A stretch of DNA of 64,000 nucleotides from Mycobacterium sp. ITM-2016-00316 (GTDB lineage: Bacteria; Actinomycetota; Actinomycetes; Mycobacteriales; Mycobacteriaceae): the NCBI RefSeq assembly GCF_002968335.2, contig NZ_CP134398.1:3472001-3536000 (forward strand). Reading direction: 5' to 3'. This document shows, in pieces, positions 8,753 to 16,818 of the stretch. Numbering within the stretch: the stretch's first letter is position 1; every line of letters starts with the position of its first letter. The position numbers and the translations under genes were made by a program. The notes below the pieces were generated by a model. That model had not been told where the DNA came from. It made no database searches and saw only the letters and a list, made by a program, of their open reading frames with translations.

Positions 8753-9265
8753 ATGAGCATGGCAGCCGAGGACGATTACGAAGCGACCGCCGAGTCGACG
8801 GCGTGGATCGCCGATGCCACGCGCCGTTTCGCCGGACTCGCCGAAGCCGACGTCGATGCCGATCCGCGTTGGGCCGAAACGGGTTCCGCGCTGAGCCAGC
8901 TGCGCGCCGGTATCGCGCAACGCATTTCGGCGCTGCCGCGTCAGGGCAAGTTGATCCGGACCTCGAAGCCGGGGATCGGCGTCAGCCATATCGCGCTCGC
9001 CAAGCTGTTGACATGGGCGCTGGCCGAGCCGGCCGCCTCGGTGGCGGCCGCGGTCGCCGACGTGGAGTTGACGGTGAAGGATCGTGCGCTGGCGGCGGTG
9101 CACATTCACCTCATCGGCATCGGCGCCGACGAGCGCGACCGGACCTACCTGCAGGACGGGGACGCGCTGCGAGCGGGTGCCGCACTGGTGCTGCGCGAGG
9201 CCATCGGCGATAGTTCCGCCGAGATCACGGCCATCTGGGACGACCTGGTGGTCGTCGGCCCGTAG
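8753..9265 (+). CDS. Asp23-associated hypothetical protein downstream of the sigma factor
   Basis: 170-aa soluble protein. A clear ribosome site GGAGGAC lies 5 bases before ATG 8753, which decides against the ATG at 8699 that overlaps the sigma stop. The central part (RTSKPGIGVSHIALAKLLTWAL, VADVELTVKDRALAAVHIHLIGIGADERD) recalls the Asp23-like alternating pattern, and I read it as a distant relative or partner. Its position directly after the sigma gene could make it a regulatory partner of the sigma factor, although no zinc-binding anti-sigma motif is present. Confidence 0.65.
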   Translation: MSMAAEDDYEATAESTAWIADATRRFAGLAEADVDADPRWAETGSALSQLRAGIAQRISALPRQGKLIRTSKPGIGVSHIALAKLLTWALAEPAASVAAAVADVELTVKDRALAAVHIHLIGIGADERDRTYLQDGDALRAGAALVLREAIGDSSAEITAIWDDLVVVGP

Positions 9266-9270
9266 GGCTG

Positions 9271-9326
9271 TGCTGGAGCGAGTGACGGGATTCGAACCCG
9301 TGTAAACGGCTTTGCAGGCCGGTGCC
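9271..9326 (-). repeat. Left attachment repeat: partial tRNA-Cys copy (attL)
   Basis: 56-base copy of the 3' half of tRNA-Cys, from the anticodon arm to beyond the CCA end. It matches 12219-12274 at 55 of 56 positions; the mismatch is in the T-loop at 9291/12239. It lacks the 5' acceptor and D arm and so cannot be a functional tRNA. Confidence 0.9.
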
Positions 9327-9582
9327 GAGGCACATCGAATTCTTGCGGTTGCGCAGGTCGCGGCCGCCTACAACTCGGCTCCATGATCCTGAACTGCACA
9401 AACAGGTGCGCGTTGGGTGTGCGGCGGTGCGCATCGGCTTCGATCCGGCTCGCTCCGATATTCCTCGGATGCGGGACCATTGCGGGTCCATCGAACGAAT
9501 GTCCACGGTAACCGATCAGATTCGGCCGAACGTTCGACATTAATGCGAGTGGGTTGCCGCTGCCGTCGTGGAAGATCGAGCC

Positions 9583-10563
9583 GTGACCCAACAGCCAGAA
9601 CACGAGCTGGAGACGTTTCTTGCCCAGGATCTGGCCGAAATGGCGTCCGAGTACGAGCGGATCTACAAGCGGTCAACGGAAGACCCTGGGACAGCCGGGG
9701 ACGAGGGCGAGGAAGTCTGGGCGGCGTTGTTGCGCGACTGGCTTCCGGGTAGCTACGAGATCCGCACCAAAGGCAGAGTCCTCGGAGCTGACGGCACAGC
9801 AGGCCCGCAGGTCGATATTCTGGTTTTGCGCCCCGGCTACCCCAAGCGACTACTCGATAAGAAGCTTTATCTCGCGGGCGGGGTGGCGGCGGTCTTTGAG
9901 TGCAAAAACACCCTTAAGGCAGGGCATATCGAAACGACCTGGGCGAACGTCGCCAAGGTGAACGCACTCACTATTGGCCGCGAAGCGACTAACCCGCGTA
10001 GTGCGTTGGTTCCAGACATCTACTACGGCTTACTCGCGCACGGACATAGTTGGGACTCAGGGGGCAGCGACCCGGTAGGGATCATTGTCGGGCATCTACA
10101 AAGGCTGCTGGACAAGACGCCACTGATGCGTGATGCATTGAGCTTGCTTTGCGTTGCGAATCTTGCATCGTGGACGGCGTTACGTATGACCTATGACGGG
10201 CCGGGACTGATGCCGCCCGACATCTGGGAAGCGCGAAAGAAGCTGCTCGGCGCGTCCTCCGACGACCCACTTTGCTCGCTCAGTTACATGAACTCCTCGA
10301 CGAGCTGGGATGAGTTTGTTCCCTCGAATCCACTCGGCGTTCTGGTATCTACAGTTGTCGGGAGACTCGCGTTCTCGGACGATTCACTGAGCCCACTCGC
10401 AAATTACTTCCTAGCCGCTGGGATGCAAGGCATGGGAAGCGGAGTAGCCGGTCGGAACTTTCCGCTCACCAGCCAGATGCCTGAAGCTATCGCGAACAGG
10501 CTGCCTCATGCTCTAACCAGCGGACTGCCAGAGACCGATTGGTCGATGGGTTTCAACTTCTAG
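9583..10563 (+). CDS. DUF6602-like protein with PD-(D/E)XK nuclease core
   Basis: 326-aa protein. The N-terminal half has a restriction-endonuclease-like core: a glutamate-bearing helix (GDEGEEVWAALLRDWLP), a beta strand with the metal-ligand aspartate (GPQVDILVLRP) and an ExK motif (AAVFECKNTLK), in the order of PD-(D/E)XK nucleases and of DUF6602 proteins. The C-terminal half is unassigned. GTG 9583 has GGAAG 8 bases upstream; GTG 9568 is an alternative. As cargo of a tRNA island it may be a defence protein, but no partner (methylase, ATPase) is present beside it. Confidence 0.65.
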   Translation: MTQQPEHELETFLAQDLAEMASEYERIYKRSTEDPGTAGDEGEEVWAALLRDWLPGSYEIRTKGRVLGADGTAGPQVDILVLRPGYPKRLLDKKLYLAGGVAAVFECKNTLKAGHIETTWANVAKVNALTIGREATNPRSALVPDIYYGLLAHGHSWDSGGSDPVGIIVGHLQRLLDKTPLMRDALSLLCVANLASWTALRMTYDGPGLMPPDIWEARKKLLGASSDDPLCSLSYMNSSTSWDEFVPSNPLGVLVSTVVGRLAFSDDSLSPLANYFLAAGMQGMGSGVAGRNFPLTSQMPEAIANRLPHALTSGLPETDWSMGFNF

Positions 10564-10749
10564 AACGCGAACGATGGAGCCGCCACGGTGCACCGAAGCG
10601 ACCGGCCAGCGGGAAGGTGGGACCGCTGACGAGCCGCCTCGGCTCCTCACGATTGCCTCGGAGGTGTCTATTGCTGCAGCGTCGGCGGGCTGAACCCGCG
10701 AAACAGCGGCGGTGTGCCCGCACCAAGCGAGAACTCGCCGGGCCGGCAC

Positions 10750-11158
10750 GTTTCGGGTGGGTCTGATTCCTGCCGCTAGCCGGTCAACGCCGCGTAGCGC
10801 GGCGGTTCCGGACAAAGGCGATCCGAAGTACGTCGCGCTGCGGCAGTCGACCGCCCTGGCCGGCCTGACCATCGTCGAGCACGAAGCCCGCCTAACACTG
10901 GACTGGGCGGAGCCGCTGCGACACCTGGCGTTCTACAAGTCCCTGTTCCGCCCGGCAGTCCTGTGTGCGGGGCTCTCCCCCGACCTCCGATTCCACAACC
11001 TGCGGCACCGGTACACAAGCACCTGCATCGCCGCCGGGATCGAACCGATGAAGATCAGACGATGGGTCGGGCACTCGAAAGTTACTACGCCACTGGGAAT
11101 TTACGCGGACCTGTTCGAGCGCGAGCCCACTGAGGAATTGCCACACTCGGTGCGATGA
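10750..11158 (+). pseudogene. Tyrosine integrase C-terminal remnant
   Basis: Only the catalytic C-terminal half of a phage-type integrase remains. The box HNLRHRYTS (HxxR), then VGHSKVTTPLGIYADLF (GH and the nucleophile tyrosine) are in frame, but the N-terminal arm- and core-binding domains and the first catalytic arginine are missing, and upstream frames are disrupted. It presumably catalysed insertion at tRNA-Cys. Bases 10564-10749 just upstream hold no recognisable gene and are probably degraded integrase sequence. Confidence 0.75.
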
Positions 11159-11182
11159 CTGCGCCCGCGACAGCCCCGAATG

Positions 11183-11815
11183 TTATCCCGATGCGTCGCT
11201 AGAAATAGCCGTCCCCAGCGTGGTGCGCACCTGCTTTGTTTCCAGTTTCTTCTTCGCGATAGATGCACGAGCTACTGCTCGATCAAACTCACGCGGCACA
11301 TCGGAAATCCATATGGCGGTGGTTAGTTGACCCGCATCTTCACCGATGAGGAGAGCGGCCTGCATGCCGACCACGCTGACGCGACTCAAGACGGTTCCGT
11401 TGTTCACGATCGCAACGCCGTCTGACCAAATTTCTAGCTCGACGCCGTTGTAGAAAAGTCGACCACGGGGGATATATACCTGCCGGGGAACTCGGAACCT
11501 TATTTCTACGTATATGTCGCCCAGTCCATTTCGCACCGTCAGCGTGTTTCCGACGAACTCAATGTCCCAGCTTGTAGTGCCGTAGATCAACTCGTTGTCG
11601 ACTACCTGTAGTACGAGCTGGTTGGACTCGTTGTACAGATTCATCTGAAGTAGGCATTGGCCGTCCTCAAACCTGTAGCCGATGATCGGCTGACCGTCAA
11701 TAACGATGGCTGCAACGTCAGCCCGCTGAGTACGGGTCTCGATGGTGCCGACTAGAACCGAAGCCTCGTCGCCTGCGTAAAAGAGTTCGAAGGGTTTCGA
11801 TGCCCCTTGTCTCAA
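11183..11815 (-). CDS. Beta-rich hypothetical protein coupled to an HNH gene
   Basis: 210-aa soluble protein not recognised as a named family. Predicted as mostly short beta strands with alternating hydrophobics (ADVAAIVIDGQPIIGYRFEDGQCLLQ, LVLQVVDNELIYG, DIYVEIRFRVPRQVYIPRGRLFYNG, quoted in parts), ending in a basic helical tail (RASIAKKKLETKQVRTTLG). No signal peptide or membrane segment. Its start overlaps the stop of the upstream HNH gene by 4 bases, so the two are co-translated. The pair may be an effector/partner unit; this is inference. Confidence 0.55.
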   Translation of the reverse strand: MRQGASKPFELFYAGDEASVLVGTIETRTQRADVAAIVIDGQPIIGYRFEDGQCLLQMNLYNESNQLVLQVVDNELIYGTTSWDIEFVGNTLTVRNGLGDIYVEIRFRVPRQVYIPRGRLFYNGVELEIWSDGVAIVNNGTVLSRVSVVGMQAALLIGEDAGQLTTAIWISDVPREFDRAVARASIAKKKLETKQVRTTLGTAISSDASG

Positions 11816-12081
11816 GTTGTGCGGATCTGCGTCAGCAACTCTAACTCTATCGACCGGTAAGAGACCCCGGTTTTCAGTCGATGATGACCGTCGCAGAGCA
11901 AGGTGATGTTTGCAACTCCGTGCCGCTTCACTACGGCGTAGTCATCCATGTGCTCGTATTCGTAAATCGGGTGACCGCAGATCACGCAGCCGAAGCCACA
12001 CCGCTGACGTACTTCCCTCTTCATCGGGTCCGGAATCGGTGGGCGGTCGTCGCTCATTTCGTCAGGGTATGAGTCGGCCAT
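11812..12081 (-). CDS. Small HNH endonuclease domain protein
   Basis: About 89 aa when begun at ATG 12081 (longer upstream starts exist to 12150). It contains a zinc-type HNH: REVRQRCGFGCVICGHPIYEYEHMDDYA with a CxxC pair, then NITLLCDGHHRLKTG with the final C and HH. The invariant glutamate-histidine arrangement (YEYEHM) is present. It is translationally coupled to the beta-rich protein downstream and lies at the right end of the tRNA-Cys island. Target unknown (restriction-type or mobile-element nuclease). Confidence 0.7.
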   Translation of the reverse strand: MADSYPDEMSDDRPPIPDPMKREVRQRCGFGCVICGHPIYEYEHMDDYAVVKRHGVANITLLCDGHHRLKTGVSYRSIELELLTQIRTT

Positions 12082-12177
12082 TGTTTCGGACTGAGACACG
12101 CCGATCGCAGCAAATGCAACGGTCCGGCACACGACGTAAGCAGCACGCACCTACGCGGGACCGATGCGTCTACGAAC

Positions 12178-12215
12178 GCACCGATAGGCACCGCCGAAAC
12201 GGTGCCTATCGGTGC
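12178..12215 (-). terminator. Strong hairpin after tRNA-Cys
   Basis: Perfect 16-bp stem, GCACCGATAGGCACCG (12178-12193) pairing with 12200-12215 around a 6-base loop, 6 bases past the CCA end of tRNA-Cys on the minus strand. It is likely the tRNA terminator. It lies inside the right edge of the island, so the element apparently brought or replaced it. Confidence 0.65.
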
Positions 12216-12221
12216 ATATGC

Positions 12222-12295
12222 TGGAGCGAGTGACGGGAATCGAACCCGTGTAAACGGCTTTGCAGGCCGGTGCCTAGCCACTCAGCCACACCCGC
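12222..12295 (-). tRNA. tRNA-Cys (anticodon GCA)
   Basis: 74-base gene ending in an encoded CCA. Acceptor stem GCGGGTG/CACTCGC (one G-T wobble), discriminator T as expected for tRNA-Cys, T-loop TTCGATT, anticodon loop CTGCAAA giving GCA. It is the intact copy at the right end of the integrated element. Confidence 0.95.
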
Positions 12296-12371
12296 AGCAC
12301 ACATCACCCTGCCATCGACGAGACTGCGGGCACATCGTTGCGATCGCGCTGATTCCTATTCGTCGCGAGAC

Positions 12372-13472
12372 TCAGTCCGCGCCCGCCGCGATCGCCTGGT
12401 TCACCTCATCGACCCGGACCGTCATCTCGGCGTGGGCCTTTTCCAGCGCGTCGGCCTGGTCCTCGTCGGCCTTCATCAGCGCGTCGATGTCGAAGGCGGC
12501 CATATCGAGCACTCCCATGTCCGCGAACGCCTTCTGCACCTTGTCACCCCAGAGGCCAATGTCCTTGACGATCGGCACGATTCGACTGAACAGGTGCGAG
12601 CGGAACTGGATCATCAGCGGCGAGTGCTCGACCCATTCGGAACATTCCTTGACATCGAGCCCGAGCGTTTCGAACACCTCCTCGCCGCGGAACCTGTCGC
12701 GCATCAGGTAGCAGGCCTGCACGACGAACTCTTCACGCTCGTCACGTTCGGCGGTGGTGAGCGCGGCGTAGTAGTCCTTCAGCGAGATTCGACCGAATGC
12801 CACGTGCCGGGCTTCGTCCTGCATGACGTAGGCGAGCAGTTGTTTGGCCAGCGACGACGGCGGTGTCAGATCACGCAGCACCCCGAAAGCGGCCAGCGCG
12901 AGCCCTTCGATGAGAACCTGCATACCCAGATACGGCATGTCCCAACGGGAGTCGCGCAAGGTGTCCTCGAGCAGCGCGGTCAAGTTGGTGTTGACCGGGT
13001 AGACCATCCCGACCTTGTCCTGGAGGAACTTTGCGAACGCCTCGACGTGCCGTGCCTCGTCCATGGTCTGGGTGGCCGCATAGAACTTGGCGTCCATATC
13101 GGGCACCACCTCGACGATCTTGGCCGCGCACACCATGGCCCCCTGCTCGCCGTGCAGGAATTGCGAGAACTGCCAGGACTGCGAGTGCCGGCGGAACTCC
13201 GCGCGACGGGCGTCATCGGCGGCGTCCCACATCGGGCTGCCGAACAGCGGGTGGAACTCGTCGGGTAGTCCGATCGGGTTCAGCGGATCGACGTCCTGGC
13301 TCCAGTCGATGCGGGACTGGGCATCCCACTGCTTGTCCTTGCCCTTCTGGTACAGGGACAGCAGACGGGCACGTCCGTCGTCGTATTCCCACGTGAAGCG
13401 CGCGTCGCCGACGCTCGGCACCTGCCACGAGTACGGCTCGGGGATCTCGGTGTATTTGTCTCTGGTCGACAT
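12372..13472 (-). CDS. Ferritin-like diiron oxidase (R2-like)
   Basis: 366-aa helical protein with the diiron carboxylate signature of the ribonucleotide-reductase-R2/oxidase superfamily. There is a first glutamate in FLHGEQGAM (E109) and TMDEARHVEAF (E139, H142). A glutamate in QVLIEGLALAAF and a second MQDEARHVAFG complete two ExxH helix pairs. No accompanying nrdA. The length exceeds the mycobacterial R2lox family (about 314 aa), so this is better called a ferritin-like oxidase or N-oxygenase-like protein of unknown substrate than a true NrdB. Confidence 0.85.
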   Translation of the reverse strand: MSTRDKYTEIPEPYSWQVPSVGDARFTWEYDDGRARLLSLYQKGKDKQWDAQSRIDWSQDVDPLNPIGLPDEFHPLFGSPMWDAADDARRAEFRRHSQSWQFSQFLHGEQGAMVCAAKIVEVVPDMDAKFYAATQTMDEARHVEAFAKFLQDKVGMVYPVNTNLTALLEDTLRDSRWDMPYLGMQVLIEGLALAAFGVLRDLTPPSSLAKQLLAYVMQDEARHVAFGRISLKDYYAALTTAERDEREEFVVQACYLMRDRFRGEEVFETLGLDVKECSEWVEHSPLMIQFRSHLFSRIVPIVKDIGLWGDKVQKAFADMGVLDMAAFDIDALMKADEDQADALEKAHAEMTVRVDEVNQAIAAGAD

Positions 13473-13555
13473 CTGACACGTCCTCCCGACACCTCGACCG
13501 TGATGGGTATCACAGTGCGCTCGAGAGGTCCGGTCGTCAAGCTTGAATGCCGCTC

Positions 13556-15517
13556 CTAGGCGCTCGACCGGACGCTGCGCACCGCCCGCTGCTTGGGCGC
13601 CGTGCTGCCCACGCCGACCTTGGGCGCCGACCGGGTCACCTTCGTCTCGGCGGCCGGCTCCTCGGTGTCCGCCGCTGCATCCACGGACGTGCCCGTCCCG
13701 TCGTCGGTGGCGGTCGGGTCCGTGACGGGCGACTCGACCACGACGTCTCCGGTTCCGGGAGCTTCGGCGACGGGCTCTTCGGTCACCGGGACCTCGACGG
13801 CGATCTCCTCATCGACCACCTCTTCGGCCACCGGCACCTCCGTGACGACCTCTTCGGTCACCACTTCGTCAACCACCGGAACCTCCGCGACAACCTCTTC
13901 GGTCACCACTTCCTCAACCACCGGAACCTCCGCGACGACCTCTTCGGTCACCACTTCCTCAACCACCGGAACCTCCGCGACAACCTCTTCCGTCACCACT
14001 TCCTCAACGGCGACCAGATCCTCGGCGACCGCGACCTCTTCCACCGCCGCCTCTGCGCCAATTGCCTCAGCGCCGGCCCCGATCGATTCAAGATCACCGG
14101 TCACCGGGGCATCGGTGGCCACGTCCGCATCGGTGGTTGCCATGGCGGTACGCAGCGAAGCGCCCACGACCCCGGACGGCGCGGCCGATCCTCCCGCAAG
14201 CCCGGAGAGTCCGTTCAAGATCGAGCTGATCAGGTTCGATACCGCAGAAACGACTCCAGCTACCAGGTTGGGCACGAAGCTCAGGACTTGGGTGATGACC
14301 TGTTGAAGGAACTGCAGCAGCGACCCCACGGGGTTGGACGGGTTCGTCGGCGAGCAACCACCGAGGCAGTCGATAAGCCGCTTGAATTCCTGGAATGCCG
14401 CGTCACCGCCTTTGAAATTCCCGTTCTCGTCGAAGAGCCCGAAGAATCGTTCATCTCCGATGGCACTCATATCGTCTTTGGTGGTGTACAGAAAGACAGG
14501 GCCGCCACCGGAGAATGATTGCCAGGCATTCAGCAGATCGGTCATGAAAGCGAGCTGCTTCTCCGGTGTCACCACGCTGGTGGGCAAGCCGTACTCACTG
14601 ATCCAGATCTTGAGCTGTTCTTCCCCGGGCGCAAGGTGCTGATCCATCAACTCACGGATCTTCTGCACCTGGAACAGCGGCATCAACTCCCGCCAGTCGA
14701 GGTCATCCTGCTCGGAGAACTTGGTGTCGAAGTTGTACGGGTGAAACGAGATGGCGTCGAAAAAGCCGTCGGCGCCGGCCTCGTACATGGCTGCGACGAA
14801 ATCGACCGGGTTCATAGTGGTGTCGCCCCAGGTCAGCGTGGCGCTCACCACCGCGCCGACCACCGTGATATCCGGATTTACGGCCTTCAACGAGGTGTAG
14901 GCCGCCTTCAGCAGATTGGTGTACTCAGCCGGGTCGATCGGATTCCAGAAGAACGAGGCGTTCGGTTCGTTCCACACCTCGTAGGCGGTGATCTCATCGC
15001 GGTAGCGTTCCGCGACCGCGGCCGCGAAATCGGCGAAATCCTGTACATCGGTGGGATGCCCGCTGCCGACCGTTCCTTCGGTGGCCCAGTCGGGTGACCA
15101 TTGCAGCACGCCCAGGATGCCCAGGCCCCGACGGTCGACTTCCTGGACGATCTGGTCGAGTTTCGCCCAGTCGAGGTCCTGATCCCAGTCCACGGGCCCG
15201 CCCATCGGATCCTGCTGCTGGATGAAGACCCACGGCACCAGGAGCCGGACATTCTTGACACCCAGGGACTCGATCAGGTCGAGGTGCTCCATCACCTCTT
15301 CGAGGCTGTCGGTGAAGTAGATGTTCGAGTCGGCAATGCCGACGGTGGTCGGCGACTCGTCGATCGCCGCCACATTCATCACCTCGTACGAAACGAGCTG
15401 CTTCGCCTCGGGCATCACGAAATGGCTGCCGGTGGCCGCGACCAGCGCCGCCGTGGTCACCCCGATGACCGCTCTGTTCGCGATACCCCGCACCGACGGT
15501 GGGACGCATTTCCACAT
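13556..15517 (-). CDS. Exported glycoside hydrolase (clan A) with acidic repeat tail
   Basis: 653-aa from ATG 15517 (preceded by GGGTGG), with a basic-hydrophobic signal segment (RGIANRAVIGVTTAALVAATG). Residues 60-420 are a TIM-barrel glycosidase: acid/base glutamate in YEVWNEPNA (E184) and nucleophile candidate in IWISEYGLP (E308), as in GH39/GH5-type clan A enzymes. After a hydrophobic linker (LLQFLQQVITQVLSF...) the C-terminus is a Val/Glu/Pro-rich repeat of 15 residues ending in a basic KVTRSAPKVGVGSTAPKQR tail, likely a spacer in the cell wall. Natural substrate unknown. A longer reading frame to 15781 adds residues without a signal. Confidence 0.85.
   Translation of the reverse strand: MWKCVPPSVRGIANRAVIGVTTAALVAATGSHFVMPEAKQLVSYEVMNVAAIDESPTTVGIADSNIYFTDSLEEVMEHLDLIESLGVKNVRLLVPWVFIQQQDPMGGPVDWDQDLDWAKLDQIVQEVDRRGLGILGVLQWSPDWATEGTVGSGHPTDVQDFADFAAAVAERYRDEITAYEVWNEPNASFFWNPIDPAEYTNLLKAAYTSLKAVNPDITVVGAVVSATLTWGDTTMNPVDFVAAMYEAGADGFFDAISFHPYNFDTKFSEQDDLDWRELMPLFQVQKIRELMDQHLAPGEEQLKIWISEYGLPTSVVTPEKQLAFMTDLLNAWQSFSGGGPVFLYTTKDDMSAIGDERFFGLFDENGNFKGGDAAFQEFKRLIDCLGGCSPTNPSNPVGSLLQFLQQVITQVLSFVPNLVAGVVSAVSNLISSILNGLSGLAGGSAAPSGVVGASLRTAMATTDADVATDAPVTGDLESIGAGAEAIGAEAAVEEVAVAEDLVAVEEVVTEEVVAEVPVVEEVVTEEVVAEVPVVEEVVTEEVVAEVPVVDEVVTEEVVTEVPVAEEVVDEEIAVEVPVTEEPVAEAPGTGDVVVESPVTDPTATDDGTGTSVDAAADTEEPAAETKVTRSAPKVGVGSTAPKQRAVRSVRSSA
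13827..14006 (-). repeat. 45-bp in-frame tandem repeat (4 copies)
   Basis: Four consecutive 45-bp units (13827, 13872, 13917 and 13962), the first more diverged, encoding repeats of the type EEVVTEEVVAEVPVV in the tail of the glycosidase. The near identity of the last three indicates recent duplication and probable length variation among strains. Confidence 0.9.
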
Positions 15518-16004
15518 ATTGACCACCCAATTCCCAGGACGCGACACCAACCAATGCCAGACTTGACACTGCTCGGAAATTAGCCGAAGCGCGGCATATT
15601 TGCGCAACTTACCTGCAAGTAATATCGCCATTTCCGAGCACGCAATAACAGCCGATTTCACGGCAAATAATTTACTGGTCCGCAATATCCATACGTGTAC
15701 CTGAAATTGTATTTCTAGCAAACCGATCGAGAGCGCAACGCGGCGACACACGGGCCCCCTCGCCCGCCCCTGCCTGCTCAACAGCCCAGTTAGAGGCCAT
15801 TGCCCCCATGTGCATCATGGGTTCACCTGGACCACAGCAGCCCGATAACACCCAACCGAGTGACGGCTCAGCAAATTTCTCGCGCGTCGTACGATCAACG
15901 GACACCCGTGCTACTACGGAACGTAGGAAACACGTGTCAAGTACGGGCCTCAGTGCCCCCACCGGGGCACCATCCTGGAATGTGGGAAAGGTTCGCTGAG
16001 GTCA
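15518..16004. other. Gene-free, AT-richer stretch upstream of the glycosidase
   Basis: 487 bases without a supportable gene, between the glycosidase start and the DUF899 stop. Bases 15580-15720 are clearly richer in A/T than the surroundings, as expected for the glycosidase promoter and leader. No clear operator, riboswitch or terminator is recognised. Confidence 0.5.
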
Positions 16005-16757
16005 CTATTGATGCGGCATACCGACCGCGATCCCGGCCTGTGGCCAACCCGCCGGTGAGTCCTCCCAGGGCTCCTGGCGCCCATAGGGCGTCAAGTCCAG
16101 GAACGGGTAGCCGACCGCCGTATGGTCGAGGCCGCGCGCGTAGGTGGAGTAGGTGTGAAACACCTCACGCCCGCGGCGCAGGAACACGCTGGCGCCGGGC
16201 CAGTCACCGCGGAGGTCGCGCTCGGTCCATCCATCGCGGCGCAGTTCATCGTGCGACGTGTAGTTGTACTGCACCGCAGCACGTGCCGGATCCAAGGTGA
16301 CGTGAAAGTCATAGCTGAAGTCACCATCACAGGTCGAGTACCAGGGAAACGTCCAACCGTGTGCATCCCGGTAACGCGCGATGCTGGGGTATGGAGCGCG
16401 CGAAATACAGGCGAAGGTCACACCTTTCGCATGGAGCAGGGCCCGGTCGGATTCGGTGAACGTCAGATCGGCGGCGGCAGTGCAGCTGGGGCACCCCTGA
16501 TCGATCTCGTCGAGCCACATGAAGTGATGGACGTAGAGCTGTCGGCGGCCCTCGAACATGTCGATGAGCCGAGCCGGGCCGCACGGCCCCTCGAAGACAT
16601 AGTCCTTGTCGACCCTGACCATGGGAAGCCGCCGGCGCTGTGCGTTGACGGCGTCACGCAGATGGGTGGCCGCCCGTTCAGCGGCCAGCAGCTCCAGGCG
16701 AGCTTCCAACCATCGTTCTCGGGATACGACGTCGGGATAACCGGCGCTGTGCGACAT
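16005..16757 (-). CDS. DUF899 (thioredoxin-like fold) protein
   Basis: 250-aa protein of the DUF899 family. ATG 16757 is preceded by GAGGAGC. Typical motifs are present: LRRLPMVRVDKDYVFEGP-like N-terminal segment (here RRRLPMVRVDKDYVF), a catalytic-looking cysteine in DQGCPSCTAAAD, FACISRAPYPSI, WTFPWYS and a C-terminal VFHTYSTYARGLD. The family is predicted to have a thioredoxin fold; activity is not established. It is oriented the same way as the MFS gene upstream, 61 bases away. Confidence 0.88.
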   Translation of the reverse strand: MSHSAGYPDVVSRERWLEARLELLAAERAATHLRDAVNAQRRRLPMVRVDKDYVFEGPCGPARLIDMFEGRRQLYVHHFMWLDEIDQGCPSCTAAADLTFTESDRALLHAKGVTFACISRAPYPSIARYRDAHGWTFPWYSTCDGDFSYDFHVTLDPARAAVQYNYTSHDELRRDGWTERDLRGDWPGASVFLRRGREVFHTYSTYARGLDHTAVGYPFLDLTPYGRQEPWEDSPAGWPQAGIAVGMPHQ

Positions 16758-16818
16758 AGATGCTCCTCGCGGAAGTCGTAGGGGACCCTGGTGTGCAGAC
16801 TCCGCGACGCCCCGAGAC

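Larger units (their letters stand above)
9271..12274. mobile_element. Mini-integrative element in tRNA-Cys (about 3 kb)
   Basis: The interval is bounded by direct repeats of the tRNA-Cys 3' half, the classic scar of tyrosine-integrase insertion into a tRNA gene, with the intact tRNA on the right. Inside are a PD-(D/E)XK-like gene, an integrase C-terminal remnant, and a coupled HNH/beta-rich pair. The stretch around 11.2-12.1 kb is noticeably poorer in GC than the backbone. The integrase is decayed, so the element is probably no longer self-mobile. Confidence 0.8.

Noticed and set aside
9271..9326. A second tRNA-Cys gene
   Set aside because: Only the 3' half is present, without acceptor 5' strand and D arm; it is an attachment-site duplicate.
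12372..13472. Class I ribonucleotide reductase beta subunit
   Set aside because: Diiron ligands fit the superfamily, but there is no nrdA partner, and length and flanking motifs fit ferritin-like oxidases better.
13827..14006. Regularly spaced 45-bp repeats, CRISPR-like at first sight
   Set aside because: Units are contiguous, have no unique spacers, keep a reading frame and encode the glycosidase tail.
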